64,000 nt of DNA from Rhodobacterales bacterium (GTDB lineage Bacteria > Pseudomonadota > Alphaproteobacteria > Rhodobacterales > Rhodobacteraceae). Location of the stretch: NCBI GenBank assembly GCA_002747035.1, contig PDRZ01000017.1, forward strand, positions 62,001-126,000. Reading direction: 5' to 3'. Shown piece by piece: positions 26,207 through 36,590 of the stretch. Within the stretch, counting starts at the first letter, position 1. The number at the start of each line of letters is the position of its first letter. The position numbers and the translations under genes are program-made. The notes under the pieces are model-generated. The model did not search any database. It was given only the letters and a program-made list of their open reading frames with translations, and was not told the DNA's origin.

Positions 26207-27781
26207 ATGATGACACGTTTCATGATGAGCCTCGGGGCCTTGGCCCTGTCCACCGGAATGGCATCTGCCGATTACAGCCTGACCATTCTTCACACCAACG
26301 ATTTCCACGCCCGGTTTGAGCCGATCAGCAAATATGACAGCGGCTGTTCCGAGGACAGCAACGCGGAAGGCAAATGCTTTGGCGGGTCGGCGCGGTTGGT
26401 TAGCGCCATTGCCGATGCGCGCAGACGGACCAACAACGCGATCCTTGTGGACGGGGGCGATCAGTTTCAGGGCACGTTGTTTTACACTTATTACAAGGGC
26501 AAGGTCGCGGCCGAGATGATGAACAAGCTGGGCTATGACGCGATGACCGTGGGCAACCACGAATTCGATGACGGTCCCGAGGTTCTGCGCGGGTTCATGG
26601 ACGCGGTGGGGTTTCCTGTGCTGATGTCCAACGCCGATATCAGCCGCGAGGCGCTGTTGGCTGATGTCCTCAAGAAGTCCATCGTGATTGAACGGGGGGG
26701 CGAGAAGCTTGGCCTGATTGGCCTGACCCCTCAGGATACCGATGAACTGGCCAGCCTTGGCTCCAACATTATCTTCACCGACCCGGTTCATGCGGTGCAG
26801 GGCGAGGTTGACCGGCTGACCGCCGAAGGGGTCAACAAGATCATTGTGCTTAGTCATTCGGGTTACGAAGTCGACAAGCGCGTCGCCGCCGAAACCACCG
26901 GCGTTGACGTGATCGTGGGCGGGCATTCCAACACCTATCTGTCCAATGTCAGCGACCGGGCCAAGGGGCCTTACCCCACCATGGTCGGCGGCACCGCAAT
27001 CGTTCAGGCCTATGCCTATGGCAAGTTCCTTGGCGAATTGAACGTCACCTTCAACGATTCAGGTGAGTTGACCGAGGCCAGGGGCGAACCGTTGATCATG
27101 GATGCCGGGGTCCCCGAGGATAGCGCCACCAAGGCACGGATCGCCGAACTGGCCGGGCCGCTGGAAGAAATCCGCCAGAAGGTCGTGGCCAGTGCCGGGG
27201 CCGCGATCGAGGGCGACCGGGCGATTTGCCGGGTGCAGGAATGCGCCATGGGCAACCTTGTCGCCGATGCCATGCTGGACCGGGTCAGGGATCAGGGCAT
27301 TTCCATTTCCATCGCCAATTCCGGCGGGTTGCGGGCCAGCATTGACGCAGGTGACGTGACCATGGGCGAGGTGCTGACCGTGCTGCCGTTCCAGAACACG
27401 CTGTCCACCTTTCAGGTCAGCGGTCAAACGGTGATCGACGCGCTGGAAAACGGGGTCAGCCAGGTGGAAGAGGTCAAGGGCCGTTTCCCCCAGGTTGCCG
27501 GGTTGAAATTCACCTTTGACACCAGCGTTGCCCCGAACGAAGGCCGGGTGCAGGAGGTGCTGGTGGTGGAGGGCGATGCCTAGGTCCCGATTGATCCGGA
27601 CAAGACCTATGGGCTTGTGTCCAACAACTATGTACGCGGCGGCGGAGATGGGTACAAAATGTTCCGCGCCGCCGAGCACGCCTATGACTTCGGCCCCGAC
27701 GTCGCCGATGTGCTGGCCGAATACCTGGCGGGGCAGGGGACTTACAAACCCTATACCGACGGGCGCATCAGCCGGAAGTGA
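26207..27781 (+). pseudogene. Periplasmic 5'-nucleotidase / metallophosphatase, interrupted by an in-frame TAG
   Basis: The frame starts with a signal peptide (MMTRFMMSLGALALSTGMASA). It has the metallophosphatase motifs LTILHTNDFHARFEP, DGGDQFQGT, VGNHEFDDG and GGHSNTYL, then the C-terminal nucleotidase domain. At 27581-27583 a TAG follows EGDA, after codon 458. The same frame then reads on for 65 codons to TGA 27779-27781 and contains SNNYVRGGGDGYKMF, the conserved substrate-stacking motif. The intact enzyme would be about 524 residues and hydrolyse nucleotides or UDP-sugars in the periplasm. The truncated product lacks that motif and is probably inactive. TGG or TAC to TAG would explain the lesion; a sequencing error cannot be excluded. 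Confidence 0.85.
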
Positions 27782-27800
27782 GGCCCGCGCAGGGTCTTTG

Positions 27801-27848
27801 GTGTCCAGTGTCGGGGGCGTCCAGTGCCGGGGGCATCCAGTGTTGGGC
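27801..27848. repeat. Three tandem 16-bp repeats
   Basis: Units at 27801-27816, 27817-27832 and 27833-27848 share the core TCCAGTG with small changes. They lie just past the 5'-nucleotidase end, in the 218-bp spacer before the LuxR-hydrolase gene. Confidence 0.7.
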
Positions 27849-27999
27849 ACGAGGCATCGGGTCAGAGTGCCGTCTGAGAAAGAAGAAGTGCCGGGTCAGG
27901 GACCCGGGGCCGGGGGGAAGGCACCGCCTGCCTGCTTGCTGCGGCTATTTGATTGTGCCCGAAAACGGCGGCGCGCAAGGCAGCAAGGCAGGAGGAGGC

Positions 28000-29883
28000 T
28001 CAGCCTGCTTGCCCGCTGTCCCGGTCAAAAAGATCACAAAGCGCCTTCACCACGTGATCGGGATGTGTCAGCAAAATCTGCTGGCCTCCGTCCGGGAGTT
28101 CGCGCAATTCACAGCCCTCTCCCAGCACCTTGTGATAGTCCCGCACGGTGCGGATCGCGACCACAGGGTCCTGGGTGCCGTGGAGCAGGATCATGGGAAA
28201 GCGGCGGCGCTCAAGCTTGTCGCTCCAGTCGCTTAGCACGTTGAGGCTGTCAGCTTCGAAGGCCTTGTGCCCCTGGGCGATGGAAAAACGGTAGCGATCC
28301 ATGATCAGGTCGTGCAATTCCGGGTCTTTCAGCGCCTTGAGGTCCGGCGGAGATTCGGCAAAGAGCGCGTGAACGAATTTCTCGATCCCGCCGGTGTTGA
28401 TCTGGCGAATTCCGGCGCGCAGCACCAGCGGCAGCATGGCCGGAAGATAGCGCGCGGTAAGGGCCACGACCCTTTGCCGGTGCGACATCGCCTTGATCTG
28501 GGCATCTGACCACAGGGGCACCCCGCCCGCCACGTGCAAAAGCCCCACGACCCGCTGCCCCAGCAAATGCGCGGCCGTGTCGGCAAAGACAGACCCGCCC
28601 ATATGGCCCAGCAGCGCGGTGCGCTCGATTCTCAGTTGGTCCATGATCCCCATACAGTCCAGCGCAAAGCGTTCCGGGGCTTGTTGCGGTGGCCCGGCAT
28701 CAAAGGCTGCATTGCCAAAACCGGGACGCGTCGGCATGATCAGGCGCAGATTGGCCGTATCCAGTGCATTTTGCAGCCTGTCCGAGATTTCCACCCCGTC
28801 CAGCATCCCGTGAAAGAAAAACACCGGACGTCCGTGGGGGGCACCATGCACAACCAAGGGGATTTCACGCCCCGAAATGGTCAGCCGCATAGGCCCATCC
28901 TCCGGGGCCGGGGCGTTATCATTGCGCATCGCGACCCTTGCCAGGGTCATCAGCACGCGGGTCAGTTCTACCTGACTGCGCGCCCCGGTTTTGCCAAGGA
29001 TTCGTTTCACCTGGGTTCTGACCGTGCTGACCGTGCTGCCGCGGGCCTGGGCGATATCGGCAATGTCCAGACCTTGGAACAACGCGCGGGAAATGTCGTT
29101 TTCGGATCGTGAAAATTCAAAGGTCGTGGTCAGCAGGTCGTCCATGGTCGCGGGCCACGAGGGCATGGCATCGGAGAGTTCGGCCACCGCCCCATCGCGT
29201 GGGGCGGTCCGCACCGGGCGCAGGTGAAACAGGGCCACGCGTGTTGTCGTTTCATCGCCGCTGTCCCCCACGCCCGAACCCGAACCCGAACTGCCGGGGC
29301 GTGCGCCTGCCGTATCGTCAGGAAGCCAGAGCCGCACAACAAGCGGATGGCGCGGGGCGTCGTGGGACAGGAATTGTTCAAACGCCCCCTGTCCATTGGC
29401 ATCCAGAGGCAAATCGTAAACGGTTGAAACCTTTCCCAGCATCGTTTGCGCGGCCGGGTTCATGGACAGGATTTCCCCCCCTTTGCCGATGCGCAGGGTT
29501 GCGCTGTTCTGGCTATCCTCGCCTGTGTCGGGCGCAATGCCGGGTTCCCTGACCGGGGCCGGGCGGCTTTCGCGCAGCAGGCGGATGGCGGTGTCAAAAT
29601 GGCTGTGCAGACCGGCGGAGTCCATCACCGCCTGCGGGGTGTCGTTGCGCAACGTTTCCAGCGCATTGACCGAATTGGTCACATGCGCCTCCCATTGGGT
29701 CATGAAATCGTCAAAGGAGTCGGGTTCAAGCGCCAGTTGATAGATGTGTTCGATCAAGGCCAGCCGGTCCGGGGCCGCGATAGGAGCGGTCGTGTCGTTC
29801 TGGGTCGCTATGGAAGCGGCCGCGTCATCCCGGTCTGTCGAACCCGTTTCGGGCTCGTTTTTATCCTTGTCTGCCTCGCTCAT
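28000..29883 (-). CDS. PAS-like / LuxR-HTH / alpha-beta-hydrolase fusion regulator
   Basis: 627 residues. The N-terminal part (about 110-220) includes a PAS-like stretch (LRIGKGGEILSMNPAAQTML). A LuxR-type helix-turn-helix follows at about 250-315 (FSRSENDISRALFQG to STVSTVRTQVKRILGKTGA), then an alpha/beta-hydrolase domain (about 335-625) with the oxyanion region FFFHGMLDG. The nucleophile elbow reads LLGHMGGS instead of GHSxGG, so the Ser seems deleted. The acid (GTQDPVV, about 571) and His (LTHPDHVV, about 610) are kept. The fold may sense a ligand rather than hydrolyse it. Order is unusual: DNA-binding domain in the middle. No acyl-homoserine-lactone domain is seen. No membrane helix. Confidence 0.8.
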   Translation of the reverse strand: MSEADKDKNEPETGSTDRDDAAASIATQNDTTAPIAAPDRLALIEHIYQLALEPDSFDDFMTQWEAHVTNSVNALETLRNDTPQAVMDSAGLHSHFDTAIRLLRESRPAPVREPGIAPDTGEDSQNSATLRIGKGGEILSMNPAAQTMLGKVSTVYDLPLDANGQGAFEQFLSHDAPRHPLVVRLWLPDDTAGARPGSSGSGSGVGDSGDETTTRVALFHLRPVRTAPRDGAVAELSDAMPSWPATMDDLLTTTFEFSRSENDISRALFQGLDIADIAQARGSTVSTVRTQVKRILGKTGARSQVELTRVLMTLARVAMRNDNAPAPEDGPMRLTISGREIPLVVHGAPHGRPVFFFHGMLDGVEISDRLQNALDTANLRLIMPTRPGFGNAAFDAGPPQQAPERFALDCMGIMDQLRIERTALLGHMGGSVFADTAAHLLGQRVVGLLHVAGGVPLWSDAQIKAMSHRQRVVALTARYLPAMLPLVLRAGIRQINTGGIEKFVHALFAESPPDLKALKDPELHDLIMDRYRFSIAQGHKAFEADSLNVLSDWSDKLERRRFPMILLHGTQDPVVAIRTVRDYHKVLGEGCELRELPDGGQQILLTHPDHVVKALCDLFDRDSGQAG

Positions 29884-30051
29884 CCGTTAGCTGTTCCCCA
29901 AGCTTTCCCTTCAGCGCCATGACCCCCAATATCTCAGGCTTACGTTGCACGCCGTCACAGGGCAGCACAAGCAGCGCAGTCGGTGTCGGTGTGGGTAAGG
30001 TAATGATTCGATTGAGAATGTGCCCAGAGTGCCTGCCCCTATGGGGCGGGG

Positions 30052-30579
30052 TCAAGCGTTAAGTCCCGACCCCGCCGACGTCGTTGCGTCAAGCACCCAG
30101 GACAGGAGCGCGTCGTGGTCGGGCGCAATTTCGGTCAGCGCGTCGCCGCAAAAGGAGACAAGCGCGGGATTGTTCAGCCCGCTGGCTCCGACCAGGACCG
30201 GGATGCCGAGGTCCGCCGCCATTCCCATGGCGTTGCGGAACCCGCGCCCGTCCGCCTCGTGTTTGCCAAACTTGTTGATCAACAGAAGGTCGGCCCCGCG
30301 CTCAAGCGCGGTTTCGGTCAGCGCCACAGCCTGTTCCAGAGCGTCGGGGTCAAGCCGACAGCCGCGCGCCTCGCGCCCCAGGGTCTGGGAGATGCGGATG
30401 ACCGGCCCGTCGGGCAAGACGCGCACGTCCATGTCACACAGGTGATGATCCGCGCGTTCTGTATCAATCTGAACCGAACCGGCAAGCCGCAGTCCCCGCG
30501 CCGCAAGTGTTTCGGCCAGGGTGGCCAGCAACAGGTTGGTTTCGCCGCGCCCCGAGGCGCGTGTAAAGGCAATTTTCAT
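30052..30579 (-). CDS. DUF2478 domain protein
   Basis: 175 residues from ATG 30579 (MKIAFTRASGRGETNLLLA). The opening resembles a degenerate P-loop of the DUF2478 family, followed by GADLLLINKFGKHEADGRGF, the strongest family block. DUF2478 genes often lie near molybdate-transport or anaerobic genes in Rhodobacterales; here the nearest is nnrU. Predicted cytoplasmic nucleotide-binding protein of unknown function. Confidence 0.8.
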   Translation of the reverse strand: MKIAFTRASGRGETNLLLATLAETLAARGLRLAGSVQIDTERADHHLCDMDVRVLPDGPVIRISQTLGREARGCRLDPDALEQAVALTETALERGADLLLINKFGKHEADGRGFRNAMGMAADLGIPVLVGASGLNNPALVSFCGDALTEIAPDHDALLSWVLDATTSAGSGLNA

Positions 30580-30665
30580 GGGATTGTGCATAGCTGGTTT
30601 CAACCGGGGCTGGCAAGGAGGGTTGGGGGGCTGGGGCGGGCTGCATGTGTTTCCTGCATCGCCCC

Positions 30666-30713
30666 GTGGTTAATTTTGTGGTTGGTTTTGTGGTTGACCC
30701 TGTGGTTGACCCT
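30666..30713. repeat. Four tandem 12-bp repeats
   Basis: Four units beginning GTGGTT, with GTGGTTGACCCT twice exactly and two variants before it. They lie in the 146-bp spacer between the DUF2478 gene and nnrU. No protein is encoded across them that I can support. Confidence 0.75.
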
Positions 30714-30749
30714 GCGCGGCGTTTTCAAGCGAGCAGCCAAGTGCGGCCC

Positions 30750-31406
30750 CTAGAGCAGGGGCCAGACCCCGATCACCGGAAGGTGGGCGAAGAGCAGGGC
30801 AACATAGGTCAGCGCCGCAAGGCCAAGCCGGACCATGCCCCATGCCGTAGGTTGGATATTGCGGGAGGTTGCGGCCAGCCGCGCCCAGTCATCCCCCAGC
30901 GTACGCCGTTTGCGCCGGTCGATCAGGCGCATCCCCAGCAGGGAAAACCCGGCAAAGCTCCCGAACAGGATCACATGAGCCAGATTGCCATTGGGCACAA
31001 TATGCGCCCCGGACCAAAGCAGAAGCGCGGCCAGTATCGGGTGACGGACCCACCCCACAATTCCCGGCGCAGCAGGGTCGAACCGATCATTCCGCGCACC
31101 GCCAAAGGACAGCGGGTTGGGGCGGCCCAGCGCCAGCGCGGTGATTCCTGACGCCAACGCCATACCCAGCAGAGGCACCAGGTTCTGCCACGGTGCCCAG
31201 CCCCAAAGCAGCACCACCGGTGCCCGGCCCGCCGCCACGATCACCCAGCCCAGCACAAACAGGGACAACAGCGAGTAAGCCAGCGTGAAGCCGACCGGAC
31301 CAATCCGCCTGACGATCCGCCCTTTCACATTGGGCCGCACCGGCAGCGAATGAGACAGAAAAAACACCGCAAAGGCTAACAGGAATTCGCCCCATCCATG
31401 AAACAT
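30750..31406 (-). CDS. NnrU-family membrane protein
   Basis: 218 residues with about six membrane segments. NnrU signatures include [19 protein letters not shown] near the start and [20 protein letters not shown] in the second half. NnrU is linked to nitric-oxide and denitrification gene regulons and is related to isoprenylcysteine methyltransferase-like and CCR-type membrane folds. It is divergent from kbl with little space between the starts. No nir or nor genes are present in the window, so the role is uncertain. Confidence 0.88.
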   Translation of the reverse strand: MFHGWGEFLLAFAVFFLSHSLPVRPNVKGRIVRRIGPVGFTLAYSLLSLFVLGWVIVAAGRAPVVLLWGWAPWQNLVPLLGMALASGITALALGRPNPLSFGGARNDRFDPAAPGIVGWVRHPILAALLLWSGAHIVPNGNLAHVILFGSFAGFSLLGMRLIDRRKRRTLGDDWARLAATSRNIQPTAWGMVRLGLAALTYVALLFAHLPVIGVWPLL

Positions 31407-31484
31407 CTCTTGACCCCTTCGGAAACTGCGGGGAGCCTAGTCCTCCTGACGCATCACGACAATGCGATTCTCAGGGGGGACGCC

Positions 31485-32675
31485 ATGACCAGCGCATTCA
31501 TTGACCACATAGCTTCCCGGTTGAGCGATATTCGCGACGCGGGGCTGTACAAATCCGAACGGGTGATCACCAGTCCTCAGTCCGGCAGCGTGTCGTTGGA
31601 GGGCGGGCGTGAGGTGATCAACCTGTGTGCCAACAACTATCTTGGCCTGTCCGATCATCCCGACCTGATCGACACGGCGCGTGCGGCGGTGGCGCGCTAT
31701 GGCTATGGCATGTCCTCGGTCCGGTTCATTTGTGGCACACAGGAAGAGCACAAAGAGCTTGAGGCCCGGCTGGCGGCTTTCCTTGGGTTTGAGGATACGA
31801 TCCTGTATTCTAGCTGTTTTGACGCCAATGCGGGGTTGTTCGAAACGCTTTTGGGCCCCGAAGACGCCATCATCTCGGATTCGCTGAACCATGCGTCGAT
31901 TATCGACGGGGTGCGGTTGTGCAAGGCCCGGAGGTATCGCTATGCCAATTCCGACATGAGCGATCTTGAGGCCCGGTTAAAGGCGGCCAGCGGCGCGCGG
32001 TTCCGCATGATTGCCACGGATGGCGTGTTTTCCATGGACGGATACGTGGCGCGGCTGGAAGAGATCTGTGATCTGGCCGACAGGTACGATGCCTTGGTGA
32101 TGGTGGATGACAGCCACGCGGTGGGGGTCATGGGCACCACCGGGCGCGGCACCCATGAGCATTGCGGGGTCATGGGGCGGATCGACATCATGACCGGCAC
32201 GCTGGGCAAGGCGCTGGGCGGGGCATCGGGCGGCTATACCTGTGCCCGGGCCGAGGTGGTGGACATGCTGCGCCAACGTTCGCGCCCCTATCTGTTTTCC
32301 AACACGCTGGCCCCGGTGATCGCCCGGACGTCGATTGCGGTTCTCGATATGCTGGAGTCCAGCACCGCGCGGCGCGAGCGGCTGATGGATCACGCGGCGC
32401 ATTTCCGCGCCCGCATGGGGGCCGCGGGGTTCAACCTGTTGCCCGGCGCGCACCCGATTGTGCCGGTGATGTTGCGCGATCCGAAACTGGCCCAGGAGAT
32501 GGCCGCGCGGCTGGATGCAAAGGGGGTCTATGTCGCGCCGTTCAGTTTCCCCGTGGTCCCGCGTGGACAGGACCGGATTCGCACCCAGATGTCGGCGGCG
32601 CTGAGTCGCGAGGATCTGGACCGCGCGATTGACGCCTTTATTGCGGTGGGCAGGGACATGGGGGTGATCCGATAA
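31485..32675 (+). CDS. kbl: Glycine C-acetyltransferase (2-amino-3-ketobutyrate CoA ligase)
   Basis: 396 residues from ATG 31485, preceded by AGGGGG. PLP-lysine motif [15 protein letters not shown] (about 240), with the alpha-oxoamine synthase features [10 protein letters not shown] at the start and [10 protein letters not shown] mid-protein. It cleaves 2-amino-3-ketobutyrate to glycine and acetyl-CoA. The usual partner gene tdh (threonine dehydrogenase) is not next to it. The gene ends in a 16-bp tandem duplication covering the stop codon (32660-32691). Confidence 0.92.
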   Translation: MTSAFIDHIASRLSDIRDAGLYKSERVITSPQSGSVSLEGGREVINLCANNYLGLSDHPDLIDTARAAVARYGYGMSSVRFICGTQEEHKELEARLAAFLGFEDTILYSSCFDANAGLFETLLGPEDAIISDSLNHASIIDGVRLCKARRYRYANSDMSDLEARLKAASGARFRMIATDGVFSMDGYVARLEEICDLADRYDALVMVDDSHAVGVMGTTGRGTHEHCGVMGRIDIMTGTLGKALGGASGGYTCARAEVVDMLRQRSRPYLFSNTLAPVIARTSIAVLDMLESSTARRERLMDHAAHFRARMGAAGFNLLPGAHPIVPVMLRDPKLAQEMAARLDAKGVYVAPFSFPVVPRGQDRIRTQMSAALSREDLDRAIDAFIAVGRDMGVIR

Positions 32676-32691
32676 GGGGGTGATCCGATAA
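32660..32691. repeat. 16-bp tandem duplication over the kbl stop codon
   Basis: GGGGGTGATCCGATAA occurs twice, head to tail (32660-32675, 32676-32691), each containing the last codons and TAA of kbl. Confidence 0.9.
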
Positions 32692-32729
32692 GCAACGAGA
32701 TGCCGGCGCTGGTGCAATCGGGGCCGCTG

Positions 32730-33112
32730 GTTGATCCGGGTTCCATCTGGCATGTTCTTGAAACAGATGGTCAGCCCGGCCTCACGCAGCGAGGCGCGTT
32801 TGATCGCATCCATCTTCTGGGATTGGTGCAGCTGTTTCTGAAACTCGATTTGATCGGTGATTTCGGTCACCCGGATTTTCCGAAACGCCTGGCTATCGCC
32901 CCCCGGAATTTGACGAGAGCAAGAAAAGCACGATCAAGTCTCTGCTGCATCCAGACGACATGAATCCGTATCGCGCCAACCTGGAACGACACATCAACAA
33001 CTCTGATACCCCCTTTGAAAGTGAACACAGGGTCCGCACCCGCGCGGGGCCACGCGGTTGTGTATGACACTGGCCGCGTCATTCGCTCTACCGGGGTGTT
33101 GGCTCCGGGCGG
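32730..33112. pseudogene. Rearranged fragments of a PAS sensor gene
   Basis: On the plus strand, 32908-33064 reads KSLLHPDDMNPYRANLER, then FESEHRVRTRAG, the second half of a PAS fold. A frameshift follows and then [19 protein letters not shown] to 33115. On the minus strand, about 32880 down to 32745 reads VTEITDQIEFQKQLHQSQ and KMDAIKRASLREAGL, the PAC-to-kinase linker that should come directly after that PAS end. The pieces therefore appear inverted relative to each other. No kinase or GGDEF domain remains. The space is bounded by the kbl duplication and the carB stop. Confidence 0.6.
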
Positions 33113-36100
33113 TCAGCCCTGAAGCGATGTCACGTCAAAGTCCGCTTCGGCCCGTGCTTTCATGGCCAGCGCAGCGGCATGAGCCCCGGCGGCGGTGGTG
33201 AAATAGGGGATTTTGTCGTTCAACGCGACGGCGCGGATTTCACGGCTGTCTTCCACCGCGGCGGTGCCTTCCGTGGTGTTCATGAGCAGAGAAATGGCAC
33301 CATTCTTGAGTTGGTCCACCACGTTGGGACGCCCTTCATAGACCTTTTTCACCACCTCGCAGGCAATTCCGCTGGTTTCAAGGAACGCCGCCGTGCCGCC
33401 CGTGGCGACGATGGAAAATCCAAGATTCACAAGGGTTTGCGCGGTTTCGATCAGTGCGGGCGACTTGTCGTCATCCTTGATCGAAAAGAACACGCGGCCT
33501 TCGGTGGGCAAGTTGGTGCCAGCGCCCATCTGGGCCTTCAGGAAGGCCATGGGGAAGGTATGATCCCAGCCCATCACCTCGCCGGTCGAGCGCATTTCGG
33601 GCCCCAGGATCGTGTCGACGCCGGGGAACCGGTTGAAGGGCAGGACCGCTTCTTTCACCGAGAACCACGGCATGTCGGGATCGGCCAGGGTCATCGGGTC
33701 GGTTTTCGGCATTTTGCCCGACTTTGCATCCGACGGATAGGCCGGGCGCAGCGGGAAGTTGGACATGGGTTCCCCCGCCATCAGCCGCGCGGCGATGGAG
33801 GCCACGGCGGAATCGGTGGCCTTGGCCACGAAAGGAACGGTGCGCGAGGCGCGGGGGTTCACTTCGATCAGATAGATTTCGTCATCCTTGATGGCGAATT
33901 GCACATTCATCAGCCCCTTGACGTTCAGCGCGAGCGCGAGCGCGTTGGATTGATCCTTGATCCGGTCGGTCACATCCTTGCCCAGCGAGTAGGGCGGCAG
34001 GGAACAGGCGCTGTCGCCCGAGTGGACGCCCGCCTCTTCGATATGCTGCATGATACCAGCCACGTGTACGGTTTCGCCGTCACAGAGCGCGTCCACGTCC
34101 AGTTCCACAGCCCCCGACAGGTAGCTGTCAAGCAGGACCGGGCTGTCGCCCGAAACGACCACCGCCTCGGCGATATAGCGTTCAAGCTGGGCCATGTCGC
34201 GCACGATCTCCATGGCGCGTCCCCCCAGAACATAAGAGGGGCGGATGACCAGCGGGAAGCCTATTTCCTCGGCGATCTTGAGCGCCTCGGCATTGGTGGA
34301 GGCGATACCGTTCTTAGGTTGCTTCAGGCCCAGTTGATTCACCAGCGCCTGGAACCGTTCACGGTCTTCGGCGAGGTCAATCGCATCCGGGGTGGTGCCT
34401 AGGATCGGGATGCCTTCGGATTCGAGCGCATGGGCGAGCTTGAGCGGGGTCTGGCCGCCAAATTGCACGATCACGCCATGCAGGGTGCCGTTATCCTGTT
34501 CGACCCGCAGGATTTCCATCACATGTTCAAAGGTCAGCGGTTCGAAATAAAGCCGGTCGGAGGTGTCATAGTCCGTCGACACGGTTTCCGGGTTGCAGTT
34601 GATCATGATGGTTTCATAGCCCGCATCCGTCAGCGCATAGCAGGCGTGACAGCAGCAGTAATCAAATTCGATCCCCTGGCCGATCCGGTTGGGGCCACCG
34701 CCGAGGATCACCACTTTCTTGCGGTCGCTGGGGCGGGCTTCGCATTCCACTTCGCCCATCATCGGGGTTTCGTAGGTGGAATACATGTAGGGCGTCTGGG
34801 CCTCGAATTCCGCGGCACAGGTGTCGATTCGTTTGAACACCGCGCGCACGCCCTTGGCATGGCGGGCTTTGCGGATATCGGTTTCCTTGAACCCGGTCAG
34901 CGTGGCCAGTCGCGCATCGGTGAAGCCCAGCATTTTCAGTTTGCGCAGGCCCTGTTCGTCAGTCGGGAGACCCTCCTGTCTCACGGCTTCTTCGGCGTCG
35001 ACGATTTCCCGGATCCGGTCCAGGAACCACGGGTCGAACATGGTGACGCCGTGGATTTCATCGTTGGTCAGCCCGTGGCGCATGGCCTGGGCAATCGTGC
35101 GCATCCGGTCCGGGGTTTGTTGCGAGATTGCCTTGATCACCGCTGCCTTGTCCGGCGCGCCTTCGATGTCCACCTCGTCAAAGCCGGTGAGGCCGGATTC
35201 CATCGAGGCCAGCGCTTTTTGCAGGCTTTCGTGGATGGTGCGGCCGATCGCCATGGCCTCGCCCACGGATTTCATCGCGGTGGTGAGGTAGGATTCGGCA
35301 CCCGGGAATTTTTCGAAAGCGAATTTCGGGATCTTGGTGACCACATAGTCGATGGTGGGTTCAAAGCTGGCCGGAGTCACCTTGGTGATGTCGTTGTCCA
35401 GTTCGTCCAGCGTAAAGCCGACGGCCAGTTTCGCGGCGATCTTGGCAATCGGGAAGCCCGTCGCCTTGGACGCCAGCGCCGACGAGCGGCTGACCCGCGG
35501 GTTCATTTCGATCACGACCATGCGGCCATCAACGGGGTTCACCGCCCATTGCACGTTGGACCCGCCGGTTTCCACCCCGATTTCGCGCAGCACGTTGATC
35601 GAGTGGGTGCGCATGATCTGGAACTCTTTGTCCGTCAGGGTCAGCGCCGGGGCGACCGTGATCGAATCACCGGTATGCACCCCCATGGGGTCCACGTTTT
35701 CGATGGAGCAGACGATGATGGCGTTGTCGGCTTTGTCCCGCACCACCTCCATTTCATATTCTTTCCAGCCCAGCAGGGATTCGTCCACAAGGATCTGGTT
35801 CACCGGGGAGGCGTCCATGCCGGTGCGGCAGAAATGGATGTAATCATCGCGGTTATAGGCCACGCCGCCGCCGGTGCCGCCCATGGTAAAGGCGGGGCGG
35901 ATGATGGCGGGCAGGCCGATCTCTTCCAGGTCCTCAAGGGCAAGCCGGATGCCTTCATCAAGGTCGGCAGAGCCGTCTTCCAGCCTGGGTGCGGTTACGA
36001 TGGTGGCGCGTGGGTTTTCGATGCCGAGCCGGTCCATGGCTTCGCGGAACAGCTTGCGATCTTCTGCCATTTCAATGGCATCGCGGGTGGCACCGATCAT

Positions 36101-36442
36101 TTCGACGCCAAATTTGTCCAGTACGCCCATCTCTTCCAGCGCCAGCGAGGTGTTCAGCCCGGTCTGCCCCCCCATGGTGGGAAGCAGCGCGTCGGGACGT
36201 TCTTTTTCGATGATCTTGGCCACGGTTTCGGGCGTGATCGGTTCGATATAGGTGGCATCGGCCATGTCCGGGTCGGTCATGATCGTCGCGGGGTTCGAAT
36301 TCACCAGAATGACGCGATACCCTTCCTCGCGCAGGGCCTTGCAGGCCTGGGCCCCGGAATAGTCGAATTCACAGGCTTGCCCGATCACGATCGGCCCCGC
36401 GCCGATGATCATGATGGACGAGATATCGGTACGTTTTGGCAT
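33113..36442 (-). CDS. carB: Carbamoyl-phosphate synthase large subunit
   Basis: 1109 residues from [16 protein letters not shown] (ATG 36442); the longer upstream frame is not conserved-looking. Two ATP-grasp halves carry the paired motifs [17 protein letters not shown] and [17 protein letters not shown], with an oligomerisation domain between them and a C-terminal MGS-like allosteric domain (about 960-1109; [10 protein letters not shown]). It makes carbamoyl phosphate for pyrimidine and arginine synthesis. carA is not adjacent. Normal length with all key motifs. Confidence 0.96.
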   Translation of the reverse strand: MPKRTDISSIMIIGAGPIVIGQACEFDYSGAQACKALREEGYRVILVNSNPATIMTDPDMADATYIEPITPETVAKIIEKERPDALLPTMGGQTGLNTSLALEEMGVLDKFGVEMIGATRDAIEMAEDRKLFREAMDRLGIENPRATIVTAPRLEDGSADLDEGIRLALEDLEEIGLPAIIRPAFTMGGTGGGVAYNRDDYIHFCRTGMDASPVNQILVDESLLGWKEYEMEVVRDKADNAIIVCSIENVDPMGVHTGDSITVAPALTLTDKEFQIMRTHSINVLREIGVETGGSNVQWAVNPVDGRMVVIEMNPRVSRSSALASKATGFPIAKIAAKLAVGFTLDELDNDITKVTPASFEPTIDYVVTKIPKFAFEKFPGAESYLTTAMKSVGEAMAIGRTIHESLQKALASMESGLTGFDEVDIEGAPDKAAVIKAISQQTPDRMRTIAQAMRHGLTNDEIHGVTMFDPWFLDRIREIVDAEEAVRQEGLPTDEQGLRKLKMLGFTDARLATLTGFKETDIRKARHAKGVRAVFKRIDTCAAEFEAQTPYMYSTYETPMMGEVECEARPSDRKKVVILGGGPNRIGQGIEFDYCCCHACYALTDAGYETIMINCNPETVSTDYDTSDRLYFEPLTFEHVMEILRVEQDNGTLHGVIVQFGGQTPLKLAHALESEGIPILGTTPDAIDLAEDRERFQALVNQLGLKQPKNGIASTNAEALKIAEEIGFPLVIRPSYVLGGRAMEIVRDMAQLERYIAEAVVVSGDSPVLLDSYLSGAVELDVDALCDGETVHVAGIMQHIEEAGVHSGDSACSLPPYSLGKDVTDRIKDQSNALALALNVKGLMNVQFAIKDDEIYLIEVNPRASRTVPFVAKATDSAVASIAARLMAGEPMSNFPLRPAYPSDAKSGKMPKTDPMTLADPDMPWFSVKEAVLPFNRFPGVDTILGPEMRSTGEVMGWDHTFPMAFLKAQMGAGTNLPTEGRVFFSIKDDDKSPALIETAQTLVNLGFSIVATGGTAAFLETSGIACEVVKKVYEGRPNVVDQLKNGAISLLMNTTEGTAAVEDSREIRAVALNDKIPYFTTAAGAHAAALAMKARAEADFDVTSLQG

Positions 36443-36590
36443 GGTGTTTCCCCGGGCAGCAGATCGCGCAAATTGTCGTGGGTTATAGACATCGCAAGGC
36501 CGGGTGCAAGGACCATTTTGGCGCAGTTTGCGAGTGGTTTTCACCGGTGCGGTTGCCTATATCCCACGGACCGGCAGGAAAGGGGCAGGG

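Noticed and set aside
26207-27781. Pyrrolysine or amber recoding at the 5'-nucleotidase TAG
   Set aside because: No supporting structure is visible, the system is not expected in this lineage, and another gene in the window has both TAG and TAA breaks, which fits decay or error better.
27801-27848. CRISPR array
   Set aside because: Short direct repeats without spacers of constant length and no cas genes. The same reasoning excludes the 12-bp array at 30666-30713.
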